Shown here: in pieces, positions 37,534 through 48,147 of the stretch
How the letters are laid out: each line of letters starts with the position of its first letter
Numbering within the stretch: position 1 is the first letter of the stretch
Assembly (NCBI RefSeq): GCF_000488275.1
Contig: NZ_KI530762.1
Span: 1,219,893-1,283,892 of the forward strand
Direction: 5' to 3'
DNA from: Acinetobacter brisouii CIP 110357
Lineage (GTDB): Bacteria; Pseudomonadota; Gammaproteobacteria; Pseudomonadales; Moraxellaceae
Length of the DNA: 64,000 bases
Notes under the pieces: model-generated
Told to the model about the DNA's origin: nothing
Databases searched by the model: none
Seen by the model: only the letters and a program-made list of their open reading frames with translations
Translations under genes and position numbers: made by a program

Positions 37534-39201
37534 ATGCTACAACAATGGCAACAAATTTATGACCCTATTGGTAATATCTGGCTATCTAGTTTGGTAGCTC
37601 TGATCCCAATTATTTTCTTCTTTCTTGCGCTCGCTGTATTTCGCCTAAAAGGTAGCGTGGCAGGAACGATTACTGTTGGACTGGCATTATTGGTATCGCT
37701 GTTTGCCTATCACATGCCAACCAGTATGGCTTTCGCATCAATTGTTTATGGATTCTTTTATGGGCTCTGGCCAATTTCATGGATCATCATTGGTGCAGTA
37801 TTCCTGTATAAAGTCTCTGTAAAAACAGGGCAGTTCGATGTCATTCGTTCGAGTATCTTATCGATTACGGAAGATCAGCGTCTGCAAATGCTATTGGTCG
37901 GCTTTGCTTTTGGTACTTTCCTTGAAGGTGCTGCAGGCTTTGGTGCACCTGTTGCAATTACCGCAGCGTTGCTTGTGGGTTTAGGCTTTAAACCACTCTA
38001 TGCAGCAGGTTTGTGCTTGATTGTGAACACGGCACCAGTTGCGTTTGGTGCAATGGGAATCCCGATTATTGTGGCGGGTCAGGTTTCAGGTGTTGAAACG
38101 CATGAAATTAGCCAAATGGTTGGTCGTCAATTACCGTTTGTTGTGCCAATCGTATTGATCTGGATCATGGCGATTATGGATGGCTGGCGTGGTGTCAAAG
38201 AAACTTGGCCTGCAATTTTGGTCGGTGGTGGTGCATTCTCATTGGCACAATACCTGACTTCAAATTTTGTTGGTCCTGAGCTTCCAGATATTACTGCGGC
38301 AATTGCTTCTTTGATCAGTTTAACTGTTTTACTTAAGTTCTGGAAACCAAAACATATTTTCCGTTTCTCAAATGAAGATGGCACGGTTATTGATGCTGCA
38401 GTTCTAGAGCAACAAAAGCAAAAACATACAGCGGGTCAAATCTTTAAGGCATGGTCTCCATTTATGATTTTGACTGCAATGGTCACTATTTGGAGTATCA
38501 AGCCATTCAAGAGCTTGTTTGCCAAAGATGGTGCTTTGCATGACTGGATCATTGCGATCAAAGTGCCTTACTTGCATCAAATGGTACAGAAAATGCCACC
38601 TGTGGTTGGAAAACCAACTGATTATGATGCCATTTTTAAATTTGACTGGTTCTCTGCAACAGGTACAGCGATTATTTTCGCGGCAATTATTTCAATTATT
38701 GTCTTAAAAATGCGTCCTTCGGCAGCAGTTGCAACCTTTGCGGAAACTGTCAAAGAGCTAAAAACACCAATTTACTCAATTGGTATGGTCTTGGCATTCG
38801 CGTTTATTGCGAACTATTCGGGCATGTCGGCAACATTGGCATTGGCATTGGCGCATACAGGTCAGGCATTTACCTTCTTCTCGCCATTTTTGGGCTGGAT
38901 GGGTGTGTTCCTTACTGGTTCTGATACTTCTGCAAATGCGTTGTTTAGTGCATTACAAGCTACTACAGCACATCAGATTGGTGTACCAGATGTGTTACTT
39001 GTCGCAGCCAATACTTCTGGTGGTGTAACAGGTAAAATGATTTCGCCACAGTCGATCGCAATTGCGTGTGCTGCCGTTGGTCTGGTGGGCAAAGAGTCAG
39101 ATTTATTCCGCTTCACAGTGAAGCACAGTATCGCATTTACTGTGATGATTGGTATTATCATTACCCTTCAAGCCTATGTTTTTCCATGGATGATTCCATG
39201 A
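37534..39201 (+). CDS. lldP: L-lactate permease
   Basis: A 555-residue inner-membrane protein with about 13 hydrophobic segments, of the LctP family of lactate/proton symporters. Diagnostic stretches are [21 protein letters not shown] (cited as [15 protein letters not shown]), [30 protein letters not shown] and [19 protein letters not shown]. The length fits E. coli LldP (551). AAGGAGAAG precedes the ATG. It is the first gene of the lactate operon with two predicted LldR operators upstream. Confidence 0.96.
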   Translation: MLQQWQQIYDPIGNIWLSSLVALIPIIFFFLALAVFRLKGSVAGTITVGLALLVSLFAYHMPTSMAFASIVYGFFYGLWPISWIIIGAVFLYKVSVKTGQFDVIRSSILSITEDQRLQMLLVGFAFGTFLEGAAGFGAPVAITAALLVGLGFKPLYAAGLCLIVNTAPVAFGAMGIPIIVAGQVSGVETHEISQMVGRQLPFVVPIVLIWIMAIMDGWRGVKETWPAILVGGGAFSLAQYLTSNFVGPELPDITAAIASLISLTVLLKFWKPKHIFRFSNEDGTVIDAAVLEQQKQKHTAGQIFKAWSPFMILTAMVTIWSIKPFKSLFAKDGALHDWIIAIKVPYLHQMVQKMPPVVGKPTDYDAIFKFDWFSATGTAIIFAAIISIIVLKMRPSAAVATFAETVKELKTPIYSIGMVLAFAFIANYSGMSATLALALAHTGQAFTFFSPFLGWMGVFLTGSDTSANALFSALQATTAHQIGVPDVLLVAANTSGGVTGKMISPQSIAIACAAVGLVGKESDLFRFTVKHSIAFTVMIGIIITLQAYVFPWMIP

Positions 39202-39227
39202 TTGCAGATTGACCGAAGGAAAATGAG

Positions 39228-39983
39228 ATGAAAATAGCCGATCGCGTAGTACAAAGTTTGTATGATTTGATAGAACAGCAAAGCATGCAGGTGGGTGATC
39301 GGCTGCCTTCGGAGCGTCAACTGTGTGAACAACTGAGTGTTTCGCGTTCATCGCTACGTGAAGCATTGCAAAAGCTCTCAAGTCTGGGTGTGGTTTCCAG
39401 CCGTGTAGGTGCTGGAACTTACCTTGCAAAGCGTCCACAGAGTGACTGGTCAGACCAGTTTATCCTTCAACCGTTAAGCGACTTGATTGATCAAGACCCT
39501 TTATATCGTTTTGATGTTCAGGAAGCGCGTCTGATTTTAGAAGGTGGTACAGCATGGTACGCTGCCCAGCGCTCAACGGAAGAAGATCGTGCCAAGATTC
39601 ATCATTTCTATGATCAGGTTTTGTATTTCCAGTCGATTGGCGATGCAGATAAGGCTTCGGCATCGGATGCTAACTTTCATTTGGCGATTGCAGAAGCTTC
39701 TCACAATATTGTGCTGACGCAAATGATGCGCAGCCTGTTTGATTTACTGCAATACAATGTCGTACTCGGTCGACGCAAAATCTATACCGACGTGCATCAG
39801 TTTGAGCAACTCCATTTACAACACTTTCAGGTGATGGATGCGATTGATCGGCAAGATCCAGAATTGGCACGTTCATCGGTGTGTGACCATATCGAATTTA
39901 TTATTCAACAAGTGCGTGCGATTGACGAAGCAGAAGCTCGTCTAAAACGCTCGTCTCGCTTAAAAAGGATCGATTTAAAATGA
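39228..39983 (+). CDS. lldR: lactate-responsive regulator, GntR/FadR family
   Basis: A 251-residue DNA-binding regulator. The winged helix occupies about residues 10-75 ([20 protein letters not shown]), followed by an FCD ligand domain with metal-binding His in [20 protein letters not shown] and HEQL-like [11 protein letters not shown]. In E. coli, LldR represses or activates lldPRD depending on L-lactate. The ATTGGTATGACCAAT sites upstream of lldP are the likely targets. It lies 26 bp after lldP and its stop overlaps the lldD start by 4 bp (ATGA). Confidence 0.92.
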   Translation: MKIADRVVQSLYDLIEQQSMQVGDRLPSERQLCEQLSVSRSSLREALQKLSSLGVVSSRVGAGTYLAKRPQSDWSDQFILQPLSDLIDQDPLYRFDVQEARLILEGGTAWYAAQRSTEEDRAKIHHFYDQVLYFQSIGDADKASASDANFHLAIAEASHNIVLTQMMRSLFDLLQYNVVLGRRKIYTDVHQFEQLHLQHFQVMDAIDRQDPELARSSVCDHIEFIIQQVRAIDEAEARLKRSSRLKRIDLK

Positions 39984-41131
39984 TCATTTCTTCTTCTAAT
40001 GACTATCGTGAAGCAGCACGCCGTCGTCTACCGCCATTTTTGTTTCACTATATCGATGGTGGTGCTTATGCAGAATATACTTTAAAGCGAAATGTAGAAG
40101 ATTTATCGCAAATTGCGCTGCGTCAGCGTGTATTAAACGACATGTCGCAGTTGAGTCTTGAAACCAAGATTTTTGATGAAACACTTTCTATGCCTGTTGC
40201 ATTGTCACCTGTCGGTTTGACGGGTATGTATGCGCGTCGTGGTGAAGTGCAAGCTGCCGTTGCTGCAGACAAAAAAGGCATTCCATTTACCTTGTCTACC
40301 GTATCGGTATGCCCAATTGAAGAAGTGACACCTGCCATTCAGCGCCCTATGTGGTTCCAGTTGTATGTGTTACGTGACCGTGGCTTTATGAAAAATGCGT
40401 TGGAACGTGCCAAGGCAGCAGGTTGTTCAACTTTAGTGTTTACGGTGGATATGCCAGTACCAGGGGCGCGTTACCGTGATGCACACTCAGGTATGAGTGG
40501 CCCAAATGCGGCAATGCGCCGTTATTTGCAGGCTTTTGCACATCCACATTGGGCATGGAATGTGGGCTTGCTCGGTCGTCCACATGACTTGGGCAATATC
40601 TCTAAATACTTAGGTAAACCGACAGGCTTGGAAGATTATATTGGCTGGTTAGGTGCGAACTTTGATCCATCTATCTCATGGAAAGATTTGGAATGGATTC
40701 GTGATTTCTGGGATGGCCCAATGGTCATTAAAGGTATTTTAGACCCTGAAGATGCTAAAGATGCTGTACGTTTTGGTGCAGATGGCATTGTGGTGTCCAA
40801 CCACGGTGGTCGCCAGCTTGATGGTGTGTTATCAACCACGCGTGCTTTGCCTGCAATCGCCGATGCGGTTAAAGGTGATCTGAAAATCTTGGTCGATTCA
40901 GGTATTCGTAATGGTTTAGATGTTGTACGTATGCTGGCAATGGGTGCTGACCTGTGTATGTTAGGGCGCGCTTTTGTCTATGCATTGGGTGCAGAAGGTG
41001 GGCAGGGCGTATCGAACTTACTGGAGCTGATTGATAAGGAAATGCGAGTTGCCATGACGTTGACGGGCGCGAAAAGCATTCAGGATATTAACTCAGACTG
41101 TCTTGTTCATTTAGATCATCTAGCCAAATAA
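39980..41131 (+). CDS. lldD: FMN-dependent L-lactate dehydrogenase
   Basis: A 383-residue membrane-associated flavoenzyme that oxidises L-lactate to pyruvate and feeds electrons to quinone. The alpha-hydroxyacid oxidase fold is shown by [42 protein letters not shown], the catalytic His in [11 protein letters not shown], and [14 protein letters not shown]. Length agrees with E. coli LldD (396). ATG overlaps the lldR stop (ATGA), so translation is coupled. It is the third gene of lldPRD-dld. Confidence 0.96.
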   Translation: MIISSSNDYREAARRRLPPFLFHYIDGGAYAEYTLKRNVEDLSQIALRQRVLNDMSQLSLETKIFDETLSMPVALSPVGLTGMYARRGEVQAAVAADKKGIPFTLSTVSVCPIEEVTPAIQRPMWFQLYVLRDRGFMKNALERAKAAGCSTLVFTVDMPVPGARYRDAHSGMSGPNAAMRRYLQAFAHPHWAWNVGLLGRPHDLGNISKYLGKPTGLEDYIGWLGANFDPSISWKDLEWIRDFWDGPMVIKGILDPEDAKDAVRFGADGIVVSNHGGRQLDGVLSTTRALPAIADAVKGDLKILVDSGIRNGLDVVRMLAMGADLCMLGRAFVYALGAEGGQGVSNLLELIDKEMRVAMTLTGAKSIQDINSDCLVHLDHLAK

Positions 41132-41146
41132 AGTAAGAGAGCTCCC

Positions 41147-42844
41147 ATGTCACAGGCAAAGCATAACAATACGATTCAGCAGTTAAAAAACATTGTTGGT
41201 GAACAGCACGTATTGACGGATGATCAGCATACTCGCATGTACCGTCAGGGGCGTCGTTTTGGTGAAGGTAAGGTCTTAGCCGTAGTTGTGCCAGGAAACT
41301 TGCTAGAACAGTGGCAGGTTTTGCAAGCCGCGGTCGGTGCCGATTGTATTGTGATTATGCAGGCGGCCAATACGGGGCTAACAGGGGGCTCAACGCCTTA
41401 TGGGGCAGATTATGATCGTCCTGTGGTGCTTATTAGTACGCGGCGCTTGGCAGGGATTCAGGTGATTAATCAGGGTAAGCAGGTGATTTGTTTACCTGGT
41501 GCAACCCTTGACGCTCTGGAACGTGAACTGGCGCAATATGACCGTGAGCCTCACTCGGTGATTGGCTCATCGTGTATTGGTGCTTCGGTGCTAGGTGGTG
41601 TGTGTAATAACTCGGGTGGTGCACTGGTACGCCGTGGGCCTGCCTATACGGAGCTGGCACTGTATGCGCGGGTGAATGAACAGGGAAAACTTGAACTGGT
41701 CAACCACTTGGGCGTCAATCTGGGGCAAACTCCTGAAGAAATTCTGACACGGTTACAGCAAAACAATTATCAGGCAACAGATGTTGAAAACTCGGAGCAT
41801 CGCTGTGCTTCTGACCAGCATTATGTTCATGATGTATGTCAGGTCGATGAAGAAACTCCTGCACGTTTTAATGCTGACCCAAGTCGTTTGTTTGAAGCTT
41901 CAGGTTCGGCAGGCAAAGTTTGTGTCTTTGCAGTGCGTTTGGACACTTTTGAAAAAATTAAAAGTCAGGTGTTTTATATCGGTTCCAATTCAATCCATGA
42001 CTTGACTGAAATTCGCCGTTATTTGTTGCAAGATTTACCTCGTATTCCAATTGCAGGTGAATATATTCACCGTGTTGCTTATGATATCGGGGCAAAATAC
42101 GGTAAAGATACCTTTGTCTTTATTGAAAAATTTGGAACAGCCAAAGTTCCTCAAGCCTTTGCCATGAAAGACAAGGTTGATGGCTTTTTGGAAAAATTCG
42201 GTGTGCGCGGCTTGACCGATAAAGTCTTGCAAATGATGACGCATTTTTTACCAGATCATTTGCCGAAACGCATGAACCAGTTCCGTGACCTGTATGAACA
42301 TCATCTGATTTTACGTATTGAAGATCAGGATGTGGCTCAGGTTCAGCAATTTCTGGCTGACTACTTTAATCAAAATACTTCAGGTAATTATTTCTTGTGT
42401 GATGCCGATGAAGGTCGCAAGGCATTTTTACATCGTTTCGCAGTAGCAGGTGCAGCAATCCGTTATCGGGATACACATCGTAGTGAAGTGGAAGATATCG
42501 TGGCTTTAGATATTGCACTGCGTCGTAATGACCGTGAATGGCTAGAAACCTTGCCTGAGGAAATGGATCAGCAAATTATTCATAAACTGTACTATGGGCA
42601 TTTTTTGTGTCATGTGTTCCATCAGGACTATATCGTGAAGAAAGGTGTTGACCCTTTAGATATGGAACATCAGATGTGGAAACTGCTTGATCATCGCGGG
42701 GCAGAGTATCCTGCAGAACACAATGTCGGGCATTTGTATGTGGCTAAACCTGCACTGAAACAGCATTACCAAAAACTAGATCCGACCAATAGTTTCAATG
42801 TCGGGATTGGACATACCTCTAAGTTGAAATATTGGAAATCTTAA
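41147..42844 (+). CDS. dld: quinone-dependent D-lactate dehydrogenase
   Basis: A 565-residue peripheral membrane FAD enzyme that oxidises D-lactate to pyruvate. The FAD_binding_4 part has QAANTGLTGGSTPYG, VIGSSCIGASVLGGVCNNSGGALVRRG (cited as SSCIGASVLGG and NNSGGALV). The C-terminal membrane-binding domain typical of Dld follows, with FLHRFAVAGAAIRYRDTHRS cited as FLHRFAVAGAAIRYRD, and ends VGIGHTSKLKYW. Length fits E. coli Dld (571). It starts 15 bp after lldD and ends the operon before a strong terminator. With LldD it lets the cell use both lactate isomers. Confidence 0.96.
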   Translation: MSQAKHNNTIQQLKNIVGEQHVLTDDQHTRMYRQGRRFGEGKVLAVVVPGNLLEQWQVLQAAVGADCIVIMQAANTGLTGGSTPYGADYDRPVVLISTRRLAGIQVINQGKQVICLPGATLDALERELAQYDREPHSVIGSSCIGASVLGGVCNNSGGALVRRGPAYTELALYARVNEQGKLELVNHLGVNLGQTPEEILTRLQQNNYQATDVENSEHRCASDQHYVHDVCQVDEETPARFNADPSRLFEASGSAGKVCVFAVRLDTFEKIKSQVFYIGSNSIHDLTEIRRYLLQDLPRIPIAGEYIHRVAYDIGAKYGKDTFVFIEKFGTAKVPQAFAMKDKVDGFLEKFGVRGLTDKVLQMMTHFLPDHLPKRMNQFRDLYEHHLILRIEDQDVAQVQQFLADYFNQNTSGNYFLCDADEGRKAFLHRFAVAGAAIRYRDTHRSEVEDIVALDIALRRNDREWLETLPEEMDQQIIHKLYYGHFLCHVFHQDYIVKKGVDPLDMEHQMWKLLDHRGAEYPAEHNVGHLYVAKPALKQHYQKLDPTNSFNVGIGHTSKLKYWKS

Positions 42845-42857
42845 GTCTGAGAGAATA

Positions 42858-42886
42858 AAAAACCGAGTCAAGACTCGGTTTTTATT
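42858..42886. terminator. bidirectional terminator between dld and cpoB
   Basis: AACCGAGTC and GACTCGGTT form a 9-bp stem around AA-containing loop, with A and T tracts on the two sides, serving the convergent genes. Confidence 0.9.
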
Positions 42887-42887
42887 A

Positions 42888-43727
42888 TTAGGGCTTTTTG
42901 AGATAACCCGCTTCTACGGATTTTGGATATTGTTTCAGTAGTTGCTGGCGATATAGGTTGGCAGAAACGCTATTGTGATCAACATTCTTGGCAATACTGT
43001 AAAGCTGATACAGTGCCCGTGGTGCTTTGGCAGATTGTGGATATTGCTTATTTACAACTTCGTAATTTTTCTTGGCTTCTGCATAATTGGCTGGTTCAAT
43101 TGCTAAATAAAACTCGGCAAGCCAAAAGTGCGCATTACCAATATAGATGCTATTGGGATACTTTTTAATAAAATCCTGCATAGGCTTGATCGCCTGTTTA
43201 GCACCACCTTGTTTGTAAGCATCGAGTGCTAAGGTATAGGCATCCTTCTCATTTAACGGCTTTTTTGCTGGGGGCGCTCCCGTAGACGAGCTGGTTGTAT
43301 CATTAGCAGGGGCAGGCGGTGGTGTCGTATTGGTTGCTGTTCCAGACTTACTTGAAGCATCGTCACTACTTGCAGTATCGGATGCTGCCGAGCCATCATC
43401 ACCATCCACTTTTTGTTGAAGTAGCTGTAAACGCTGGTCTAGGTCGTTGTAGTGATTGTCTAGATCTTGGCGCTGCTGGTCAATGGTATGTTGCTGTTCT
43501 TCAATGACGCCACGCAGACTACGCACCTGATTTTCAAGTTGATCAACACGTTGCATCAGTTCCCAGTTGACATTGGTTGGAATGTTGCTACTCGGCGAAT
43601 TGGTTGTTGTATTGTTGCTTGATCCGCTATTGTTTTGGCTAAGTGATACATTTTCAATGGGTGCAGCCAACACAGCATATGTGGTCGTACATGCCAGCAA
43701 TCCAAGCGCTAACTTTTTAAGCTTCAT
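42888..43727 (-). CDS. cpoB: Tol-Pal system / cell division coordinator CpoB (YbgF)
   Basis: A 279-residue periplasmic protein. Residues 1-21 are a signal peptide (ending VLA-APIEN). A short coiled coil (about 57-108, LMQRVDQLENQVRSLRG) drives trimerisation. An Asp/Ser/Thr/Pro-rich linker to about 160 is followed by tetratricopeptide repeats (AYTLALDAYKQGGAKQA, YPNSIYIGNAHFWLAEFY, YPQSAKAPRALYQL). In E. coli, CpoB links outer-membrane constriction to PBP1B activity. Here it is not beside tolB-pal; it stands alone, convergent to dld and upstream of the 4.5S RNA gene. Confidence 0.9.
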   Translation of the reverse strand: MKLKKLALGLLACTTTYAVLAAPIENVSLSQNNSGSSNNTTTNSPSSNIPTNVNWELMQRVDQLENQVRSLRGVIEEQQHTIDQQRQDLDNHYNDLDQRLQLLQQKVDGDDGSAASDTASSDDASSKSGTATNTTPPPAPANDTTSSSTGAPPAKKPLNEKDAYTLALDAYKQGGAKQAIKPMQDFIKKYPNSIYIGNAHFWLAEFYLAIEPANYAEAKKNYEVVNKQYPQSAKAPRALYQLYSIAKNVDHNSVSANLYRQQLLKQYPKSVEAGYLKKP

Positions 43728-43998
43728 AATGAAGAACCTGAAGAAATCGAAATGAGAATGACAAGCCGAAGAGGTTTGTACAAGATTCTAGCGTTTATTT
43801 ATCAACTTTACTTTGTTGAAAGCAAGCAAGCTTTACAATATTTCAGCATTTCTTCTGTAAATTTTCAAAGAAATTTTGTTGTAAGTGTCATGAATTGATC
43901 AAAATGTTTCTTTAATAATCAAACGCATCGCTTTTTATAGAAATCCACAGTTTTAGTCTTGCATGTTAAATAAAAATCTCTATACTTGTCCTTGCAAT

Positions 43999-44108
<110 letters not shown>

Positions 44109-44112
44109 ACCA

Positions 44113-44598
44113 TTATTCTTCTTGCGCTTCTCGACGCACTGCTTTTAAAATCACATCCATATCAAAACCCCGATACTGCAAAAAACGAATTTGTTTTGCC
44201 TGTAATTTTGGGTCTCTTGTTACTTCTATTCCATATTTTTTGACTTTTAACTGATAGGCTTGCTCTAGCCAGTCAACTTCCTGTACCTGTTCCTGAATAT
44301 AATCCTGATCTACCTGTTTTTGTTGCAAGGTTTGATAAATTCGCCGTGGTCCTTTGCCTTTACGCATCTGGCTCGCAAGAACAAGTTCAGCAACGCGTTG
44401 ATCACTCTGGTATTGATACTGACTAAATTCTTCAAGTAACTTTTCTACTTCTTCCGAGTCTAAAGCATAGCGATTGAGTTTTTCGCGTAGCTCGGCTTTT
44501 GAGTATTCACGTTTGCAGAGTAGGGCATAGGCATAACTACGCAAACGTGCGCCTGTTAATGTCTTTTTTACTTGTTGATCGGTATCAATATTTTGCAT
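44113..44598 (-). CDS. recX: RecX regulatory protein
   Basis: A 161-residue cytoplasmic protein that binds RecA filaments and inhibits RecA. The three-helix repeats are visible: SYAYALLCKREYSKAELREKL, cited as LCKREYSKAELREKL, then FSQYQYQSDQRVAELVL, GKGPRRIYQTLQQK and FLQYRGFDMDVI near the end. ATG 44598 has GGAAG five bases upstream; ATG 44610 and a TTG further up are alternatives. It lies downstream of recA with a terminator between, so expression depends on read-through or a local promoter. Confidence 0.9.
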   Translation of the reverse strand: MQNIDTDQQVKKTLTGARLRSYAYALLCKREYSKAELREKLNRYALDSEEVEKLLEEFSQYQYQSDQRVAELVLASQMRKGKGPRRIYQTLQQKQVDQDYIQEQVQEVDWLEQAYQLKVKKYGIEVTRDPKLQAKQIRFLQYRGFDMDVILKAVRREAQEE

Positions 44599-44613
44599 AT
44601 GGGCTTCCATAAA

Positions 44614-44639
44614 AATCAAAAAACGCCCCGTAGGGCGTT
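44614..44639 (-). terminator. terminator between recA and recX
   Basis: AACGCCC and GGGCGTT form a perfect 7-bp stem with a 4-nt loop, followed on the minus strand by six T. It ends four bases before the recX start region, as in other gammaproteobacteria where recX is read through weakly. Confidence 0.9.
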
Positions 44640-44654
44640 CTATTGTTAGGTGAA

Positions 44655-45698
44655 TTAGCTTTCTAAAAATTCTGCTGGTTCTTCATTGTCCTGACTTACA
44701 GGTGCATTAGAAGTCGTTAGTAACTGTTCGCGAATCATACGTTCAATTTCTTGAGCAATTGCTGTATTTTCTTCTAAATAACGGATCACGTTATTTTTAC
44801 CCTGACCAATTTTATTGCCCTGATAAGAATACCAAGCACCTGCTTTTTGAATGATTTCTTGTTGCACGGCAAGGTCAATGAGTTCACCAAGCTGGTTCAC
44901 GCCTTTACCATATAGAATCTGGAATAGCGCTTCTTTAAATGGAGGCGCCATTTTATTTTTGACGACTTTGACTTTGGTTTCAGAACCAATAATCTCATCA
45001 CCTTCTTTGACCTGACCAATACGGCGAATGTCTAAACGTACAGAAGCGTAGAATTTCAGTGCATTACCGCCTGTTGTAGTTTCTGGGCTACCAAACATGA
45101 CCCCGATCTTCATACGAATCTGGTTAATGAAAATCACCATGCAGTTTGAGCGTTTGGCATTACCTGTGATTTTACGCAAGGCTTGGCTCATTAAACGTGC
45201 CTGTAAGCCCATGTGCGAGTCACCCATTTCGCCCTCAATTTCAGCGCGTGGTGTAAGTGCAGCAACGGAGTCGACAACGATGAGGTCGATTGCGCCTGAA
45301 CGAACCAGCATATCTGCAATTTCAAGGGCTTGTTCGCCATTGTCAGGTTGAGAAACCAAAAGATTGTCAATATCTACCCCAAGCTTACGGGCATATTGCG
45401 GGTCAAGAGCATGCTCGGCATCAATGAAGGCACAAGTGCCACCTGCACGTTGACATTGCGCAATTGCTTGCAAGGTCATGGTAGTTTTACCAGAAGATTC
45501 TGGCCCGTAAATCTCGACAATACGTCCTTTAGGTAAACCGCCAATGCCTAGTGCAATATCTAAAGTCAGTGAACCTGTTGAAATTGCTTCTACTGCCTGT
45601 ACGGTGTTGTCACCAAGGCGCATTACAGTATTTTTACCGAACTGTTTTTCAATTTGGCTTAAAGCTGCATTGAGCGCTTTACTTTTATTCTCATCCAT
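44655..45698 (-). CDS. recA: recombinase RecA
   Basis: A 347-residue ATPase that forms filaments on single-stranded DNA, exchanges strands and activates SOS-type autocleavage. Walker A is GPESSGKT (66-73), Walker B is [12 protein letters not shown], loop L1 is [10 protein letters not shown], and loop L2 contains the [21 protein letters not shown] region, cited as [13 protein letters not shown]. Length fits the family (353 in E. coli). The upstream 140 bp hold no obvious E. coli-type LexA box, consistent with Acinetobacter lacking canonical LexA. recX follows. Confidence 0.98.
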   Translation of the reverse strand: MDENKSKALNAALSQIEKQFGKNTVMRLGDNTVQAVEAISTGSLTLDIALGIGGLPKGRIVEIYGPESSGKTTMTLQAIAQCQRAGGTCAFIDAEHALDPQYARKLGVDIDNLLVSQPDNGEQALEIADMLVRSGAIDLIVVDSVAALTPRAEIEGEMGDSHMGLQARLMSQALRKITGNAKRSNCMVIFINQIRMKIGVMFGSPETTTGGNALKFYASVRLDIRRIGQVKEGDEIIGSETKVKVVKNKMAPPFKEALFQILYGKGVNQLGELIDLAVQQEIIQKAGAWYSYQGNKIGQGKNNVIRYLEENTAIAQEIERMIREQLLTTSNAPVSQDNEEPAEFLES

Positions 45699-45841
45699 CT
45701 TACAACCTCAAAACGATGCAAATGTCACTATATACTCAAAGTGGATGTCTTTCATCAATCTCGTTTCCACAGGGTGCATAGTGACAGAAATAATCTGCAT
45801 TTTCTATGTTAAATTACGATGCCGCGACATAGTATGTCGTA

Positions 45842-46285
45842 CTAGACACCATCCTGATATGACCAGTATTCATCATAATGTTGATCATTTTCTTGTTTAA
45901 ATTTACCAATTTGTCGCCGATCTTTTTTGTTGGGACGATGATCTGGTCTTGCTAAGTTATTCATTTTTCGCTGGGTTGCAATCAGTTCCCGACGAGCAAC
46001 ACTCACAACTGTCTCTTCATAGAGTTGCTGTGCAATCGGTGCAGAACCACGTGTTCCTGAAAGAGCAACAACGACAACGGTTTTTTTATCAAAGCCTTGT
46101 TGAATGGTGAGTTCCATACCAGCTCTGATTTCTTTAGAGACTTTGACGCGCTCGCCTTGATGGTGAACTTTACCACCTTCAATGGCAGCTTTGGCTAAAG
46201 AACGGGTTTTAAAAAAGCGTGCGACCCAAAGCCACTTGTCAACACGCATGCTGTCAGCAGGAGCAGTTTCATGCTGTTTTGTCAT
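45842..46285 (-). CDS. hslR: S4-domain RNA-binding heat-shock protein 15 homologue
   Basis: A 147-residue protein with an S4 RNA-binding domain (MRVDKWLWVARFFKTRSLAK, then IEGGKVHHQGERVKVSKEI) and a basic C-terminal tail. E. coli Hsp15 binds the 50S subunit carrying a stalled peptidyl-tRNA and helps rescue it. ATG 46285 has AAGGA five bases upstream. Its start overlaps the end of the YrfG-like gene by 17 bp. In E. coli the order is also yrfG-hslR, which supports the assignment; hslO is not seen downstream here. Confidence 0.88.
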   Translation of the reverse strand: MTKQHETAPADSMRVDKWLWVARFFKTRSLAKAAIEGGKVHHQGERVKVSKEIRAGMELTIQQGFDKKTVVVVALSGTRGSAPIAQQLYEETVVSVARRELIATQRKMNNLARPDHRPNKKDRRQIGKFKQENDQHYDEYWSYQDGV

Positions 46286-46958
46286 GGATATCCTTGTATG
46301 CATTGAATGAAAACAAACCCAGTAAATCAGGCAGGTGTTGAATGACTGGATAACCTAGTGTAGCACTCTCTCTTGCAGGCTCAAGGCTAGAGGGTTGAGC
46401 AATGCTATACAGATGTTGAATTCCAAAGCGTTTAGCACTGTCGAGGACGCGGACGGTATCATCAATAAATACGGCATGCTCTGGCGTAAAAGGATAGCGT
46501 TGTTGTAGCGTTGACCAAAATTCAGGATGCTCTTTTGGGAAGCCGATACTTTCACTACTGATAATGTGTTGAAAATATTCACTTAATCCTGTCATTTGCA
46601 TTTTAAGGGCAAGGCTTGAGCAATCTGCATTGGTCACAATCCAGCATTTTTGCTGATGCTGTTTTAAGGCTTTCAGTAGTTCATGGCAACCAGATCGTGG
46701 CTGAATTTTATGGCGAAACTGATGCTGTAATTGCATAACGTCACTGCCGACCACTTCAGACCAGAATTTGGATGAATACCAGTTGAGCGTATGCTGATGC
46801 TGCTCATAAAATTCATATAACCGCGTTTTACTTTCGATCAACGAACATTGATGTTGTGTCGCATAATGCTGTGGTAAATGCTCATTCCAGATAAATTGAT
46901 CAAAAGCTAAATCCAGTAAAGTGCCATCCATGTCGAACATGAAGACTGTGTCAGTCAT
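46269..46958 (-). CDS. HAD-family nucleotidase, YrfG-like
   Basis: A 229-residue cytoplasmic HAD hydrolase. Motif I is FMFDMDGTLLD with two catalytic Asp, motif II is IVTNADC, motif III the Lys of GFPKEHPEFW, and motif IV VFIDDTVRVL. E. coli YrfG dephosphorylates GMP and IMP, and the neighbouring hslR homologue preserves the same gene order. ATG 46958 has GAGGATC upstream; eight more residues in frame are non-homologous. The 17-bp overlap with the next gene suggests coupled translation. Confidence 0.85.
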   Translation of the reverse strand: MTDTVFMFDMDGTLLDLAFDQFIWNEHLPQHYATQHQCSLIESKTRLYEFYEQHQHTLNWYSSKFWSEVVGSDVMQLQHQFRHKIQPRSGCHELLKALKQHQQKCWIVTNADCSSLALKMQMTGLSEYFQHIISSESIGFPKEHPEFWSTLQQRYPFTPEHAVFIDDTVRVLDSAKRFGIQHLYSIAQPSSLEPARESATLGYPVIQHLPDLLGLFSFNAYKDIHDKTA

Positions 46959-47340
46959 TGAGTGATCCTCAAAATATTTCAAAATTCAGTAACTCTCCAT
47001 AAAAATACCTTTAGCTGTTTGAATCATAAGAAAATTATTTTCAAATTTAACGCTCAAAATTCAACTAAGAATTTCATGTTCCGAAGGTTATGTATGTGTA
47101 TTTAAGCAGATATATACCTGAATTAAAATTATATATCATTTCATTATGACAAAATTAATATGGCAATACTGCAGAGTAAAGGTGTTGGATAGGTTCTGAA
47201 GTTATCACAGAAGATTGGGGATTTGGTGGGTAAAGGAACTCAAGGGGAGTTGTTGTGATGCTCAGTGAATAACATCACACATATTTCTTCAATTGTTAAA
47301 ATGAAGTTGTAATCATTGTTAAAAAACAGGATATAAATTT
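46959..47340. other. AT-rich intergenic region with no gene seen
   Basis: 382 bp before the orphan gene at 47341. I found no supported frame, repeat or RNA. It marks the boundary where composition turns AT-rich. Confidence 0.5.
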
Positions 47341-47985
47341 ATGTCATCAATAAGAAACTATTTGGGAAAAATAGATACTTCAACATCAGAAGGTATGGCT
47401 CAAAAAGAAACCTTGGATATACTTGTTCAGTTGGGGAATGCAAAAGCGGACTTTTTTCAATCTAAAATTGAAATGAATTTACAGTATGCTCAAGATAAGA
47501 GTGATTCATTTCCTATTCAGAAAGTTATTTATAATTTTAATTCAGTACGCTGCTTTTCAGCGAATGAATTTGCTGAGCTACGCAGCACGATCAATTCTGA
47601 AGTAAAAATGTTTCTTTCAGGTGTTCGTGAAGCTGCTCTATCAGCTATAAGTTCTCTAGTCTATTTTGAGTTAGATATGTTGCTTAATAGACCAGAACAT
47701 AGTTATGAGATTGAAGCTCGTTATCTTGCATTTGAAGGAGAATCAGCCATTCGAATAGATATGGTAGTGTGGTACCAAAATATTAATATTTATAATTTAA
47801 AAGATAAACCTGAAAAAATTTTAACAGTTGTTGCGCTGGTATCTGCTATTGATACTAAAAAAATGAATCTTTTAGCTTTTCTAAACATGTATCAAGCAGA
47901 ACTATCTCAAGGTGGTGCGAGTCAAGAAGTTATTGCAAACGAAATTGCATTTGCAAAGGATGTGCTGGATAAACCCACCCTCTAA
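47341..47985 (+). CDS. hypothetical 214-residue orphan protein
   Basis: An AT-rich gene for a cytoplasmic protein I do not recognise. The sequence is predicted mixed alpha/beta with no membrane segment, signal or catalytic motif. It starts MSSIRNYLGKI and ends AKDVLDKPTL. It has a GGATAT-type weak ribosome binding site and a terminator at 48031. It opens a 2-kb stretch of orphan genes between yrfG-hslR and the prp operon, which suggests horizontal acquisition. A phage or polymorphic-toxin immunity origin is possible but not shown. Confidence 0.55.
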   Translation: MSSIRNYLGKIDTSTSEGMAQKETLDILVQLGNAKADFFQSKIEMNLQYAQDKSDSFPIQKVIYNFNSVRCFSANEFAELRSTINSEVKMFLSGVREAALSAISSLVYFELDMLLNRPEHSYEIEARYLAFEGESAIRIDMVVWYQNINIYNLKDKPEKILTVVALVSAIDTKKMNLLAFLNMYQAELSQGGASQEVIANEIAFAKDVLDKPTL

Positions 47986-48030
47986 GGTCTGACCAGTAGA
48001 GCATGCATAAAAATAATCTTGGTATAGCTT

Positions 48031-48058
48031 AAGCCAGCGTCAATGATGTTGGCTTTTT
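48031..48058 (+). terminator. terminator after 47341 gene
   Basis: AAGCCAGC and GTTGGCTT pair over 8 bp (one G-U) with a 9-nt loop, followed by T. Confidence 0.7.
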
Positions 48059-48147
48059 AAATTTAACAGCTTGAAATTTTTTCAAAATATCTGTATGTAA
48101 TATATACAACATATATTTTTAAAAAATTTTATTTAATAGGAAATAAC

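Noticed and set aside
45701..45840. LexA box upstream of recA
   Set aside because: I looked for CTGT-N8-ACAG type sites and saw none convincing, in line with the absence of canonical LexA in Acinetobacter.
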